A DNA stretch of 64,000 nucleotides from Symbiodinium sp. CCMP2592 (GCA_905221615.1 CAJNDT010005323.1:507183-571182), one strand, 5' to 3'. Counted from the stretch's first letter, positions 1 to 10,548 are shown. The notes: generated by a model from the letters alone, not told the origin. A program made the numbers and translations.

Positions 1-886
1 TCATAGCTGCTGCTGAAGTTTGATGATCTCGCTGTCCATATGACTATTGCGATCGCTGGGACTGTGATTCTGAGTTGTTTTCACTCGGCGTTTCGGGCTT
101 GGGTTGTGGCTTTTCCATAATGTTTCGTGTTGTCAACATTTATAGATGACTGTTTTCTTGGCTTAGCGGCTTCCGGCTTTGAGGCAGGACCCTCTACAGT
201 GCTATCAAGATTGTCAGTTGCATTGGCGATGTTGCTGCCACTTCACATACTTACAGTTTCGGTGGCCCAAGCTGTATTTGGGTAGTGCAGGTCCCCTATA
301 CTATTGTTTCGGGTGGGCTTTATGAGTGTCCGTTGGTTTAAGTGCTATGCCCATGATTGCTTGGCTTGGTATTCATGTTTTAAGTATTCTTCGGGTTCCT
401 GCTGTTTTTATTGTGTTGGCTCTGAACTGAACCCGTCGTCGGCAGTACTACTAATTTAGCCCTGCCGTCCTCATTCGTGTTTGTTCTCACCTTCACCACC
501 ATTGCTGCGGCTCATGCAAATCATCATTGTTGGGACTATCATGTCTTTCCGGACTCCTCCGTCTCATGACGATAGGGTTGCCACAGCCGCCGTGAACATT
601 CACTTAGCTTGTGTCTACGACACTTATCCTTAACATTTGGTGGTCATGGTCCTTGGTATTGGTGTGTATGGTTGTCTTTTGTGTATACTGCTAAGACTGC
701 TAGCGAGTGCTATTCCTTTTCTGCTTCTTCAGTACCGCTCTTGCTAGAGCACAGCCTGAGGCTTCTGTTCGCTTGGTGCGTGTCCTTTCCTCATATCCCA
801 GGGACGCCCTGCCATTCTTGACTCTCAAACCCTGGCCTTTGCTGGGCTCAATTACCGCCCCCGAAGCTCCGAAAGCATGGGCGCAG
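1..886. other. No gene recognised
   Basis: I see no convincing exon here. The sequence is T-rich on the + strand, and the open frames are short and of odd composition. It is most likely intron or intergenic DNA upstream of the exon that starts near 887. Confidence 0.4.
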
Positions 887-961
887 GTTCGCTTCCGCAT
901 CGAGCTCGTGAACCCGGCCCAGCCTCCTTCCGAGACGAGGTGGAACGTTGCGACTTTCCAG
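887..961 (+). CDS. Exon, extracellular-type repeat protein (fragment)
   Basis: An open frame follows the acceptor GCGCAG and reads VRFRIELVNPAQPPSETRWN and on. The pattern F-x-I-x-L-V-x-NP followed by a Trp about 10 residues later recurs at 12.4 kb (YYFEFGVRHP then NVW) and 29.3 kb (YQLALRGFNPP), so I take these as the same beta-sandwich-like repeat. The family is not recognised. The 3' end is approximate (after TTTCCAG). Confidence 0.45.
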
Positions 962-1577
962 GGCTTCGCCAAGCAGCTGGGCATCTGAAAAGACTGGGCC
1001 GGGCTGTGGGGAGAGGTTTTGGGGTGCGCCGTTTGGGGATTAGCATTAAACTCCAACTCCAGTCCCTGTTTTCAGCTGAGGGACGGCGATGTGGAGCCTT
1101 ATAAGCCTTATTCAATGGCATGGGAAGTCCAGGCATAGATTTGCGTTGGAGCGTTTGGGTTTTAGTTCGGTTTTGCTTGGGGGCTGGAGACATGAAGCCT
1201 TACCTTATTTCTTACACGCTCCAACTCCCGCTCAACCCCTTCGAGGCGTTCGTTGTCTTCTTCTATGGTAGTACACAGAGGATCCGGAGAAGGACCCTTC
1301 TAGGTACTGTACCTGGTGTAGTCTGTATGAACATGAAGTAACGGCCTGCTTTTCAATTCAACTCGCCTTGTCGTCAGACGCAGGACATTGGATTTGGTGC
1401 TCAGCGGTGTTGGCACTTGCAATTCAACCTTGCCCCTAGGATTTCCAAAGATGGTGACCCCCCGAAACGGCGTGCTGCAACCCCGCCGCCAAAGCGCCGT
1501 TAAGCCGTGATCCCGTGCGCTGCATTCCGAGAGACGAGCCTGCCGCTAGAACCCAAGCCTTTAGCTAAGCAAGTTCC

Positions 1578-1674
1578 GGGAGTTTCCGATAATTGGGGTA
1601 CCTCGTTTTGGGGGTCCTTACAATCAGGATTCTACTATTTAGGGTACTATATCAGGGTCCCCTATTCTCGGAAG
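1578..1674. repeat. MITE-like element, diverged copy (family A)
   Basis: The left end GGAGTTTCCGATAAT and the right end CTATTCTCGGAA are imperfect inverted copies. The inside shares GGGTCCTTA and ATTTAGGGTACTATATCAGG with the better preserved copy at 50051-50154. Confidence 0.6.
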
Positions 1675-2696
1675 CAAGCCACAACATGGCCCTAAACCCT
1701 GGCCCCAAGCGTGAATCCCAAGCCCCTGCCGAGGCTGGAGGAGTGTGAGAACACAGTTCCCACCTTCCAGCTTCTGCAGCCCTTGAACCAGGACCTGCTC
1801 TTCCTCTTCTTTTTGGTTAGTAGGGAATGGAGGAATGGAGTACAATTTTGACAACTATTACTGCCATTCTCCCATTCTCTACTAACCAAAGGTAAGTCCT
1901 GAGTAGAACATGAAACCCTCAAGCACATTCTGGCCATGTGCACATTGTATATTGCAAGCATTGGCTAAGTCTTGTATGTGCATGTAGCGGAACGTAGCGA
2001 AGTAATTGTTTGCACATGCATATATGCCTGCGTGTTTATGTGTGTTCATACACACGCAGAGAGTGTGTGCATCTGCGTGTTACATTGATGTCGTATAGAC
2101 GCAGCACCGTGTACATGTACCTGTGCGCGTCAATGCCTTTCTCTAGAAGCTGTTCGTCCAACTTGGGGCTTAGACTCCTTTAGTTTAGGCCTGAAGGCGC
2201 ACACCCTGGAAGCTCCAACTCCGAAACCTCCCCGGAAGCTCCAGGCTCTACGTACTTTTTCGGTCCCCCACAACCTCGACACCCCAGTCCACAAGCATCC
2301 TCACACGTAGATACACAAACAAGCTACTTACAGAATCATCTGTTGTTGCATTGCTATTGCGTTTGGCTGTCGCTTGTCGTATCGTTGGGATGCTGGCAGT
2401 TGAGTGTTGGATGTTTTTGGTTGGAAGCTGCTTGTACTTGTGGGGATCCTTGCTGTGCTTCAGCCCAGTGCTGCTTCTGCTGCTGCTGTGCTATAATTCA
2501 ACGTCGCATGTTCAGTATTGCAACTGTTCCTGTCTCGTTGCCTGTTGCACTCCCCTTGCGCTGTTGGATGCTGTTGCTATGGATCTTTTCAGCCAGGCCC
2601 TGGTGGCTAGGAGTGCCACTGGGCAAGATCTCCGCCCTGGCTCCTTGGCTGCGATTCTCCGCTGTTTCGCCCTGACCACCGAAGGCATAAATTAGG

Positions 2697-2815
2697 GCTC
2701 AGGGAGTGTAATATAGGGGCCTTAATAATTACCTATGCTGTTTTGATTTTTTTTGTAGTTACAGTATAATGGGCCCAGAACCCTATTCTAATCATTAGGG
2801 CCCCCATAGTAGGTT
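2697..2815. repeat. MITE-like element (family B)
   Basis: It shares TATAGGGGC(C)TTAATAATTACC, TTATAGTATAA-type and GGGCCCA-AACCCTATTCTAA blocks, in the same order, with 61806-61913, and its right half with 55258-55366. It is a short AT-rich repeat with no coding capacity. Confidence 0.55.
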
Positions 2816-2988
2816 TTAGGGTAGCGTAGGCTGCAGGATGGTGCATGGGCCTTGGAGCGCACGCAGCACGGAGATGCTGCGGAATCAAGTTCTGTGTATG
2901 ACAGCAGAGAAAGAGCGATAATGGCAGCGGTATTGACTAGCGTTACATGCTCCAGCACTACATAGTAACGTAGTAGAAGAAGCAGCTG

Positions 2989-3040
2989 GTAGTAGTAGTA
3001 GTAGTAGTCGTCGTCGTGGTGGTGGTGGTGGTGGTGGTGG
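2989..3040 (+). repeat. Trinucleotide tract (TAG)n(TCG)n(TGG)n
   Basis: The repeat motif switches in steps from GTA to GTC to GTG, each one base apart. This suggests slippage with point change. On the - strand it gives poly-His/poly-Pro frames that are artefacts. Confidence 0.9.
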
Positions 3041-3177
3041 CAGAGTTTTTGCAGCACCCAGGGCCTGCGACGTCGACGGAACCAATCCCAGAAGTTGCGA
3101 CTGTGAGTCCAAAACTTTGAGCTTTAGAGTCCCCCATCTGAGCTCTTCTGCGCTTGGGCTACGCGAGGCTCGCTCAG

Positions 3178-3294
3178 CGTGTATGAGTTCTTCTTTGCGT
3201 ACCCGGAGCGCACTGCCGACGAGGCGGCCAATGTGGGCTCCGGCCTCGTGACGCGGAGCGAGGTGCGCACCCGTGCGGAGTTGCAGCAGATGAT
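3178..3294 (+). CDS. Exon, extracellular-type repeat protein (fragment)
   Basis: The frame opens at the acceptor GCTCAG and reads VYEFFFAYPERTADEAANVG, then a Thr/Arg/Glu-rich stretch. The start V-Y-E-F-x-F-x-Y fits the Y-x-F beta-strand signature of the neighbouring exons. The 3' end is approximate. A 139-codon frame on the other strand is a shadow running into poly-Pro. Confidence 0.5.
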
Positions 3295-3658
3295 CGTGAT
3301 TCACTCATCTCTTGCTATCGTTCTCTGTGCCAGTAACAAGTCTGGGTGCTCTGTTACTCCTCAAATATCAAATACCGCCTTCAAGACATGATGCTATCGT
3401 GCCGGGTCGCTCGACGTGCTGGGCATTGACCAGTTTACAGCATGGTTACAGCCGCAAATGAATAGCTTCAAAGACTCTCTATAGCAGGTTGCAAGTTCCG
3501 TGTGCTACGACATTCTGGTGACTTCACCTGGGTAGGCTGAAAACTGGCTGCAGCACCGGAACCGTTCAAGCATACCTCCTTACACAACCTTCATCACAGC
3601 CACCCCGACCGTGAAGGAAGTCAGGCCTCAGAAGCTTCTCGGGCAAGCTTCATTCCAG

Positions 3659-3740
3659 GTGCGGATCACTTTACCACATGGTTTCCGAGCGCCACCAGAC
3701 TGCCTGTCAGGCGGCTTCACTCAGCTGCAATGTGCTTCAG
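3659..3740 (+). CDS. Exon, extracellular-type repeat protein
   Basis: The frame follows CATTCCAG and reads VRITLPHGFRAPPDC, then two further Cys before the next CAG. The V-x-I-x-L-P-x-G-F...C pattern is the most repeated signature in this part of the window (compare 4236-4510 and 7056-7179). The family is unknown; the Cys and Pro content suggests a secreted fold. Confidence 0.55.
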
Positions 3741-3786
3741 GGTTTTGGGGCTCAGAGTTAAGTTCAGGGTATTCTTGGCTCCAGAG

Positions 3787-3966
3787 TCTGCGCCCTCTGT
3801 GGAGGCGTCAGCAGCAGCGCCAGCAGCTTGGGTGCCACAGGGAGCACGGCAGCCAAGCTGCCGGACTTCGTCGCTTGCATCGGCTCTGGCCGGGTTTTCA
3901 CTGCCACCTTGAAGAGCCTCATAAGCCCGCTGGTGACGTACCGGATGACGCTTGAAAGCTTTCGGC
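3787..3966 (+). CDS. Exon, extracellular-type repeat protein
   Basis: The frame has a Ser/Ala/Gly-rich start, then KLPDFVACIGSGRVFTATLK and SLISPLVTYRMTLESF. The F-x-A-x-L...Y-x-x-x-L-E alternation looks like beta strands. It lies between two other exons of the same type. Both boundaries are approximate. Confidence 0.45.
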
Positions 3967-4063
3967 AGGGATTTCCAGGGCCGTCTGGTTAAGATAGAGC
4001 AGCGGCAGTTTGATTCAGGTACGTTTTGTGCCAAACATCGCCCCAGGAGCATCACCGTTCAGA

Positions 4064-4165
4064 ATCCTCCAGCAGACTTCGAATACTCCTCGCAGAACTC
4101 GCGGTGGCAGCTGCAAGTGGAGTCGGCCGCCGTCGGTGGCCTGGAGGGGCCTGCGCTTCGGACCC
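4064..4165 (+). CDS. Exon, extracellular-type repeat protein
   Basis: After CTCCAG the frame reads through SSQNSRWQLQVESAAVGG. The N-x-x-W-x-L-x-V motif matches N-x-W motifs in the 887, 4712 and 12374 exons. The 3' end is approximate. Confidence 0.45.
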
Positions 4166-4235
4166 TGACAGAGGCAGGGATCCGGGATCCTTGTCCGTTG
4201 TTCGTGTTCAGTCGCTTTTCTACCGCTGGCCCCAG

Positions 4236-4510
4236 GTGCAGATCCTGCCGGGCAATGTGCACGAAAGCAGCACGGGATTCTGCATGATCCACTTCCGGAC
4301 GGCATCGCAGGTACCAGCTTCCGGCTCTGTTTATGTTGAAGTCCCCGCCGAATTCGATGCGGACTGTTCCGGTGGCCTCTACGACGCACAGACGAACGAG
4401 TTGGGGGGCAATGCTGTCGCACAGGGGACTCCCTGCGTGGTGCAACGGGCTGAGTTGCCGGGGCAGCCGCATGGCTTCATTCTAGGCTCGGCATGTCCAA
4501 AAATCGCAGG
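4236..4510 (+). CDS. Exon, extracellular-type repeat protein (best preserved repeat)
   Basis: This is a 90-codon open stretch between CCCCAG and CGCAG. It reads VQILPGNVHESSTGFCMIHF, a short linker, ASGSVYVEVPAEFDADCSGG, then a Gly/Thr-rich loop and a second Cys near TPCVVQR. The order strand / P-G-N / strand / A-S-G-x-V-x-V-x-V-P-x-x-F-x-x-x-C is the fullest example here of the repeat that recurs through 0.9-17 kb. No catalytic motif is visible. The role is inferred as extracellular or adhesive. The - strand frame over it is a shadow. Confidence 0.6.
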
Positions 4511-4711
4511 GACAGCGGTTTGAAAAAAGGGGCAGCAGCTCCGTTTCGCCACAGGTCCCTTGACGAGCCCTTTGTCCAGCAACGCAGCATACCTGCTCCT
4601 TGGACCTGAGATGTTCAGCGCTGGACTCCCTCCTTTCAGAACGCGCCTGAAGCTCCAAAGCCTAAGTCCCTGAAGCTCTTTGGGTAAGGCTGGCGTTGGG
4701 CCTCCACACAG

Positions 4712-4826
4712 GTGGCCCAAACTCCGACACCCTGGCCACCTGGACGGTGAAGACGCGGCTGCCGGATGGCGAGAGCATCGACACCTCACGGCCCATCCCC
4801 ACGTTGCGGGACCTTCTTGAGAAGGC
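4712..4826 (+). CDS. Exon, extracellular-type repeat protein
   Basis: After CCACACAG the frame reads LATWTVKTRLPDGESIDTSR and then PIPTLRD. T-W-T-V-x-T...D-G-x-x-x-D-x-S continues the W-x-V strand seen after the NP motif in other exons, so it is probably the C-terminal part of one repeat. The end is approximate. Confidence 0.55.
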
Positions 4827-4943
4827 TTGAGGGATGTTTGAGGATGTTTGAGGGATGGCCGAGGATTTCCGGTGTTCAAGGCCTTGGGTTGTTTGAGGGC
4901 ATTTGCAGCTTTAAGGTGAGGGCTTCGGAAGCCGAGGTTTCAG

Positions 4944-5290
4944 GTCCGCCGCCTCCTGGGTTCCATGGCCTTCACGCCCCCGCCGCTGACATCTCCAGCG
5001 GGCGAGGCCTATCCTGTGGACGTGGACTTCACCCTCGCAGTGGCGGTGACGTGGTAGAGATTTTAAACGCGCTTGTTTGGTCTTCGAGAGAAGGTAGTAG
5101 TGAACACCGAGCTTCTAAACGCACCCTGTTTTCAAAAGCACGCTCCGGAGCGACCAAGGTAAGGGCGGGTGCGCTGGTGCTGTACCCTCCGCCCTACGTG
5201 AGTGCGCTTTGCGAGAGCCCTCAGGCACTTGCCACCCACATGCTGCCTCAAGGCACCAGCTGCCAGACAGAGGGCGCTCCCACCGGGTGG
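4944..5290 (+). CDS. Two exons and a GT-AG intron, extracellular-type repeat protein
   Basis: Exon 4944-5045 (34 codons, phase 0) follows TTTCAG and ends FTLAVA before a GT donor. Exon 5159-5290 starts after CCAAG and reads VRAGALVLYPPPYVSALCES, with a second Cys in GTSCQTEG. Joining them gives an uninterrupted V-x-F-x-L-A-x-A-V-x-A-G-A-L-V-L-x-x-P strand pair, which matches the repeat at 4236-4510. The intron (5046-5158) starts GTGACG and the next exon starts GTAAGG, a partial direct repeat across the junction. Confidence 0.6.
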
Positions 5291-5394
5291 AGGAGCCTTG
5301 ACGGCAAACCATCTAAACCGTCGAAACCATCTAAATCTAAACCCTATGTAATCAGCTGTAATCCATAAACATCCACCCTCTTAGCTTGCCCCCG

Positions 5395-5537
5395 ACAGCC
5401 GGAGGAGCTTCCGGCTGGTGCTTTGGAGCCTCTCCTCGCCGTGGTCCGCCAGCCGCCCGTACCACCTCCGTGTGTTGGCTGATGCCCAGGCGTTTGGCCA
5501 TAAACAAAGAGTTGGCGAGAGAGACAACCAATCAGGT
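5395..5537 (+). CDS. Exon, extracellular-type repeat protein (frame chosen by pattern)
   Basis: Two + frames stay open. The one reading RRSFRLVLWSLSSPWSASRP and YHLRVLADAQ fits the Y/F-x-L...x-L-R-V strand pattern of the neighbours, so I prefer it. It follows a CAG acceptor at 5394. Confidence 0.4.
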
Positions 5538-5597
5538 ATGGTTTAGCATTCTTAGAAGCGCGTTTTTTCAAACAAGAACCGTGTCAAGGAGCTTCCG

Positions 5598-5880
5598 TTC
5601 TTCCGGCGGAGCTGGACGGTCCAGCTCTTCGCCGGCACCCAGACGCAAGCTTCGCAGGAGGGGGCTTCCGGGCTTGGACGCATCTGGATCTAGGGCCGTG
5701 GTTTGAAGAGAGCTGAGCCAGGAGACGCAGGCCAGCAGCTTCGGCGCTTTGGCCTCTCTCCCGGGCTTCGTGGTAGGCTCCCTCTCCGTGGCGCAGTGGC
5801 GCTGGCGCGGGTGGCTGGCGGAGCTGGCGGTGACCTGCCAGAACCCAGCGCAGGGTGCACGGAGCCAGGCTCGGGCTTAG
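5598..5880 (+). CDS. Possible exon(s), extracellular-type
   Basis: At 5598-5692 a frame reads RSWTVQLFAGTQTQASQEGA. At about 5725-5880 a GC-rich stretch stays open in two + frames (one has LASLPGFVVGSLSVAQW). The W-T-V-x-L motif fits the repeat type. Boundaries and frame are uncertain. Confidence 0.35.
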
Positions 5881-7055
5881 GGCTTCTCAAGGGGGGAAAG
5901 GGAAGAGCAAGAACCACAGCTGCAGCAAACTGACAACGGGCGACAATGATTGGAGTCTGCTACAACACTAAAAGCAAACCTTGTGATCGTGGGCATTGGC
6001 ATTGATGTCAATCGGAAGGAAGCAGGATGTTTATGCTAGGGTTCGTTGGAGGAGCGGTTTGCAACTTGGCTTCGGATGTTGCTCACAATCAGGTCGCAGT
6101 GGCCCTATGGCCTCTTGACTAAAGCCCGTGTTTGTTTCAGAGAAGCGTCACACCAGGCGTTTGTTTCAGAAACCCGGAACCTAATCCTTAAACCCGGAAC
6201 ACTACTACAAGTATGTTAAAAGTCCTGAACCCCAGCCGCCCTCGAAGTTATAGTATAGGGCTCCCTTTGAACGGGGTCTTTAGGGGCTACTATTAGGGAT
6301 ACTTTCAGGGTGCTACACTTAAGCCCGCCCGGAGGTGTCCGTGGAGTTCGTTGCCCCGGAGATTGCTCCTGGAGACGAGGCAGAAGGGTCCTTCCCTATT
6401 ATTACTATTATTACTATTATTACGATGATTACTATTATTGCTATTATTACTATTATTATATACGTACTATTATTACTATTATAACCCGGAAGCCTTGGGG
6501 GCCAAATCACCTCCTAAACGATCCCCTTTTGAAGTGTCGTACTATCGGGGTGTTGGGGTTGTGAGCTTCGTCATAGTATAGTCTACAGGCCTACAGGCAG
6601 TCTCGGGGGAAGTATTAGATACTGGAAGCTGCGAAGTCGAGTGAGAACTGCACTCTCTGAGTTCGGATGGATGGGCTATGATAGCAACTATGAGACAAAG
6701 TTTGCAAGGCCTGGATCTTCTTGAGAACGCCGGGGTGATGAACCCATCCCAACTTTCGGAGTATGGCCTAGTTCAGGGATTTTTGAAGTTTAGGCTTTGG
6801 GGGCTTGGAGAGTCTAAGGTGCGTGGGCTCGGGCGCCAGGCTGAAGGGAGTTCGGCTTCGGGGGTGGAGGCTCTAGTTGAGTCTTAGATCGGGCAAACAG
6901 ACCTAGGACAAATCTCGGTCATCTTCGTTTAGGGACAATGTGTGCGATGATCGAAGTAACGTCGTAGTAAGTAATATCTGGTAGTTACATGACGACACAC
7001 GACTACGAATACCCACACTTGGAGTTTGCAAAGCTTCCCCCGAACGGCAGTTCAG
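5881..7055. other. No assignable exon; contains (TTA)n tract
   Basis: It contains the TTA repeat at 6396-6483 and AT/GC-mixed sequence with loose TTTAGGG-like words. Nothing protein-like is visible apart from an ambiguous open frame at 6678-6887. Confidence 0.35.
6396..6483 (+). repeat. Trinucleotide tract (TTA/CTA)n
   Basis: An imperfect run of TTA/ACT/ATT triplets with a few interruptions. Confidence 0.9.
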
Positions 7056-7179
7056 GTCTGGATCCGCGCGCCTCCGGGAATTCTGCTGCATCCGTTCTCC
7101 TGCTACGTCCAGGGCGCCGGGGTGTCCTCCGGGGCGCCGATACCGGCTCCCTGCGACTCGCAAGAAGGGGACGTGCAGG
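7056..7179 (+). CDS. Exon, extracellular-type repeat protein
   Basis: After TTCAG the frame reads VWIRAPPGILLHPFSCYVQG and then a second Cys in IPAPCDSQEG before GTGCAG. V-x-I-x-A-P-P-G...C...C is again the P-x-G-F...C half of the repeat. The family is unknown. Confidence 0.55.
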
Positions 7180-8739
7180 GTGAAATGCGCTAATTTTGCG
7201 GTGGACAGGGCCCGCGCTGTATTACAATGCGTCCCCGTGAAGGTCCCGATCAGCGAAACGGAATATTGAAGTTTGTGCAGGATGCAGATTTACCGGGCAA
7301 CCCCAATTCAGAGCAGCGGGTGGTGGATGGTGGTGTGGAAGCCACTCTTTGTTGGGATGCTTTTCCCCGTCCGTACCATAATCATCATGACTGTGTTACG
7401 CATTAAGCAGTGCTGTGCTGAACTTCATCATCCTGCCGGCAATTATAACTAAAATTATTCTTAAGCCCAAGCTCAAAACTGCAAATCCAAAAGCCCTGCA
7501 CGACCCTGCAACCCTACACCCTACCCCCAAACTCTACGGCCCTAAGCCTTTCGCGACACGACTTAGACCCCCCGGGCCCAGGTGAGGTTCCCGAGCCCTC
7601 CACCGAGCCCTGCTTTCCGCACGTCTACGAGTCTTGCCTTATGACCAGGTTTTGAAGCTCAGGGCTGTGGCCGGCTTTTCTTATTCTAGGTGGTGCCGGC
7701 ATGGCGGTAGTGGAAGGTGGTGGTGGTGGTGGTGGTGGTGGTGGTGGTGGTGGTGGTGGCGGCGTTGGGAGCAGCAGTGCCGGCAGCAGTCGTGGCCGTT
7801 TGTCAGCATCCTACGTAATCAGAAAGTGATCCCTGAACAACTACATGCACGGCCACTTCGAGACTTTTCCACGGTTGGTGAGAACCCCAAACCTGGACAA
7901 GGAACCGTAAACTCAAAGTTATGGAGCCCCAAAGCACCCTCCCTGAAGCCACCGAGCACACAAAAGGCAACACGCCCTTGAACCAGTTTTCTCGAGCTCC
8001 GACGCTCCGAAGGAGACGCAGCCCTGCGCCGATGCGGCAGAGGGCCTCCTGCCCGAGGATAGAGGCTTCGCCCACCGGCAGGGGATGAAGCTCCTGGGCG
8101 ATTCATGGTTTGGGCTTCATGGGATAGGAGGTCGGGTTTGGGGGTACGGGTACATGTGCGTGGTGTTGCACGGTATTCCAACCACTGTGGTTGATGGGTC
8201 TGGAGTCTCGACTTTTCCTTGAATTTCAAACAACAATCAAAAATATTGTTATTATGGCTTTCTTAGGGTCGAGTTCTTTAAGGTTTCGGATTTTCGCTCT
8301 CCGATGGAAGGCCCAGGGCCTGGCGAGAGTCTGTCAGGGAACCTTGCATCTCAGTGAACCCTTGTAGAAACCCTTCTAAACCCCCTTTCTCTAGAGCTCT
8401 TCAAAGCCCGAAAAATCTCTGGAGTCCCTACTTGCGTCCTAGCCGAGGCTAAGCTTGGGAGGCATCGCGGCCGGGACGCCTCTGCGGATTCTGCTCGAGG
8501 CAACGCCGCTGATCGCCGCCCAGGCTCGGGGGGGCGGGGGGGTTGGGTTTGGGTTTCGGGGTCAAGGTTGACAGCTTTTCTGGACCCTGAAGGTCGTGTT
8601 GGTTTGCATGCCTTTACCTGGCTTTTGAAGGTTCGGTGCGTTGGAGTGGCGGGGTTTGGGATTTAGAAATTTGTTCCTGTGGGTAAGCTTTGTTTGTTGC
8701 CGCTTGGTGTTTAGAGGCTGGGGCTTAAGGGCACAGTCT
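7180..8739. other. No assignable exon; contains (GGT)n tract
   Basis: A GGT repeat lies at 7716-7759. Open frames at 7634-7981 and 7819-8229 overlap on opposite strands without family signatures. Degenerate CCCTAAA / TTTGGGG words are frequent (for example 7500-7560 and 8530-8570). It is probably intronic. Confidence 0.35.
7716..7759 (+). repeat. Trinucleotide tract (GGT)n
   Basis: A near-perfect GGT run of about 14 units. Confidence 0.9.
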
Positions 8740-9036
8740 GCAGCGTTGTGCGGGAGCTGGTGACTAATCATTGGCAATATGCCGATGGCTCGAAGTCAAA
8801 GACAGGCCGCACTGCCCTCTTGCCGTTCGGGCCATTAGGATCTCGACTAGCTGTTGCTTGTGTCGATGCTGGCGGTAAGCTTGCCGTTGGAAGACTGTTG
8901 TGTCACTTGCGCACCGTGCTTACGAAGACGCGAGCATGGGGAACTGTTGCTTACCCGATGTGAGCCCCTACAGTCCGACTGTTGCATTGCCACGGGTGCT
9001 TTCTACGATTTAGTGTGCTCCGGATGTGGTACGGAG

Positions 9037-9091
9037 TGTGCGAGAGTTACGCGCTCACGGCTCGAAGTCGTGAGCGCATAACTCTCGCACA
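9037..9091. repeat. 23-bp inverted repeat (hairpin)
   Basis: Arms 9037-9059 and 9069-9091 (TGTGCGAGAGTTACGCGCTC... and its complement) pair with a single mismatch around a 9-nt loop. It lies in sequence that the intact paralogues lack, so it was inserted or arose after the duplication. Confidence 0.85.
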
Positions 9092-9678
9092 CTGCACCGA
9101 CGGCCTCTGACAGCTGAACCCGTGCTGCCGGACCGGCTGGAGCGTCTGAGGCACCCGAGACTCGTGCGACAGCGTACCGGCTGGGCAGGCCCGACGTGCT
9201 GCGACTTCGGCTTCAGCAGTTCCCAGATGAACTCCGGGTACTCACAGTGCGTGACCAAGGGGTCCATTCCAGGTCCCACGCAGATAAGCATATCAGCATA
9301 TCCTTGCATTCTGTCGTAGCAGAGTGTTTTGAACAGTGTCTGCGCATGCAGACGTGAGCCAAGTCGAGTCCGACGTGAGGAGCAGGATTCGCTTCCGACT
9401 CCGCCGGAGTTCTGCTTTCACAGGGCCTTCTGAGTCTGAGGCGGAGGCCCAGCGGAGGAACGTTGACCCAAAAGGGGAAGCAAGCCGAGCGAACGGCAGA
9501 GGGCCAGAGATACTATGACTTGGCCCCGAGTGCTAGCATAGGCACTTTGCACTCGAGGCCAGGCGGTGGTGGAGAAGACGAAGGCGCGAGTGCCGTCGCG
9601 AGCTACCTGAGATTACACGAGTTGCCCGCCTCGGCCACAAGGTTTGGTCATGCGGATGCACGGCGCTGAATGTGATTA

Positions 9679-10548
9679 GTGACTAGTGCTGGTAGCACGA
9701 AGGCAGCAAACGAACGGAGAGAATCAGTGTCGCAGCTACTGTTGCTCCGACGAGAATTCTCTCCATGCACCGCTTGCTGCCTTCATTCCCATATTCCCCG
9801 CACGCACAGTGCATTCAACAAGGCCAAACCGTTTACAAGTGACTCGTGCGCTTTGGAAGCTGTGGCCGAGCTGGGCCCTTCGTGTAGGAGCTTCCTGCAA
9901 CTTCTCTGCTCGGACAGGCGCGCACCTCGAGCACGTCCCACCGCGGGAGGATTCCCGTGGCCGGACGTGATGGAGGCGCGCGCCTGCCCGAGCGGACAAG
10001 TTGCAAGCTCCCCAGCTAAACCCGGGCAGTCGGATTGCCGTGCCATGGACCTCCAGGATACGGATGTTCAGCTAAACGGCTGCAGATTTGGCAGCCGCCG
10101 ACTTCACTGTCAGGACTGCGGTGGAAAGGCTGGACCAGGGGATGGTAAGAATGGTGCAGGCCCTTTGGGGATCAATTTCTGCAGGGACAATGATTCTGGC
10201 AGCTTGTACAAGACGCGGTGTCTCCCAGTCGTACCCTTTTGCCCTTGTCGTGATTCTGGGTCTCCGTACCAAAGCCGAATAGAGGTACAAAGCACACTTT
10301 TCAGGGGGTTCGGCTTGGCCTTGCACACTACAAGAACCGTGTTGCCAATGACGGGCAACTTCGTTCATGGCGCGCAGAAGGCTGTTTTCACGTTGGGCTC
10401 CCGGCTGAAAGTCATTGCATCCAGTCCTTCAAGGTATCACCTCAACTTCCATTCCATTGCCAGCTGGACACACTGGCAGATCGAGGGCAAGGATCCCGGC
10501 CTCGCATTCTTCGTGCAGGTGCTGGAGCAGATGGAATGTCGTGAATAG
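9679..10548 (+). CDS. 289-codon open frame running through the copy 0 remnant
   Basis: This frame runs through the replaced middle, the remnant of CHRD exon 1, the former intron and exon 2 ([20 protein letters not shown]), and ends in a TAG at 10546-10548. In the intact copies the same intron carries stops in this frame. It is either a chance frame in a pseudogene or a new coding sequence that absorbed the intron. There is no signal peptide or CBM. I favour a relict. Confidence 0.3.
   Translation: MTSAGSTKAANERRESVSQLLLLRREFSPCTACCLHSHIPRTHSAFNKAKPFTSDSCALEAVAELGPSCRSFLQLLCSDRRAPRARPTAGGFPWPDVMEARACPSGQVASSPAKPGQSDCRAMDLQDTDVQLNGCRFGSRRLHCQDCGGKAGPGDGKNGAGPLGINFCRDNDSGSLYKTRCLPVVPFCPCRDSGSPYQSRIEVQSTLFRGFGLALHTTRTVLPMTGNFVHGAQKAVFTLGSRLKVIASSPSRYHLNFHSIASWTHWQIEGKDPGLAFFVQVLEQMECRE

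Larger units (their letters stand above)
962..3177. other. No assignable exon; repeats and element copies
   Basis: This stretch holds a MITE-like copy (1578-1674), a TG/CA-rich tract with internal inverted pieces (about 1975-2115), a second element copy (2697-2815) and a trinucleotide repeat (2989-3040). The short open frames at 1120-1340 and 2343-2695 are Cys/Leu-rich and not protein-like. It is probably intronic. Confidence 0.4.
8740..10548 (+). pseudogene. Decayed CBM1/CHRD gene (copy 0)
   Basis: This is a diverged copy of the genes at 30306, 32560 and 34788. The 5' leader (GTGACTAATCATTGGCA...) and signal-peptide region align at 8755-8890. The CBM1 exon aligns at 9125-9270, but it has lost 18 nt around the Q-C-G-G motif and one Cys is now Ser (GFSSSQMN). 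About 700 bp of unrelated sequence replaces the middle of exon 1 (roughly 9290-10010). The CHRD part resumes at about 10120 and exon 2 at about 10330-10500 ([14 protein letters not shown] is preserved). The 5' part has no open frame from a plausible start, so the gene is broken. Extra sequence at 8940-9120 includes a strong hairpin. Confidence 0.75.

Noticed and set aside
2885-3304. 139-codon - strand frame with poly-Pro
   Set aside because: Poly-Pro comes from the triplet repeat, and the rest is the complement of a better + exon.
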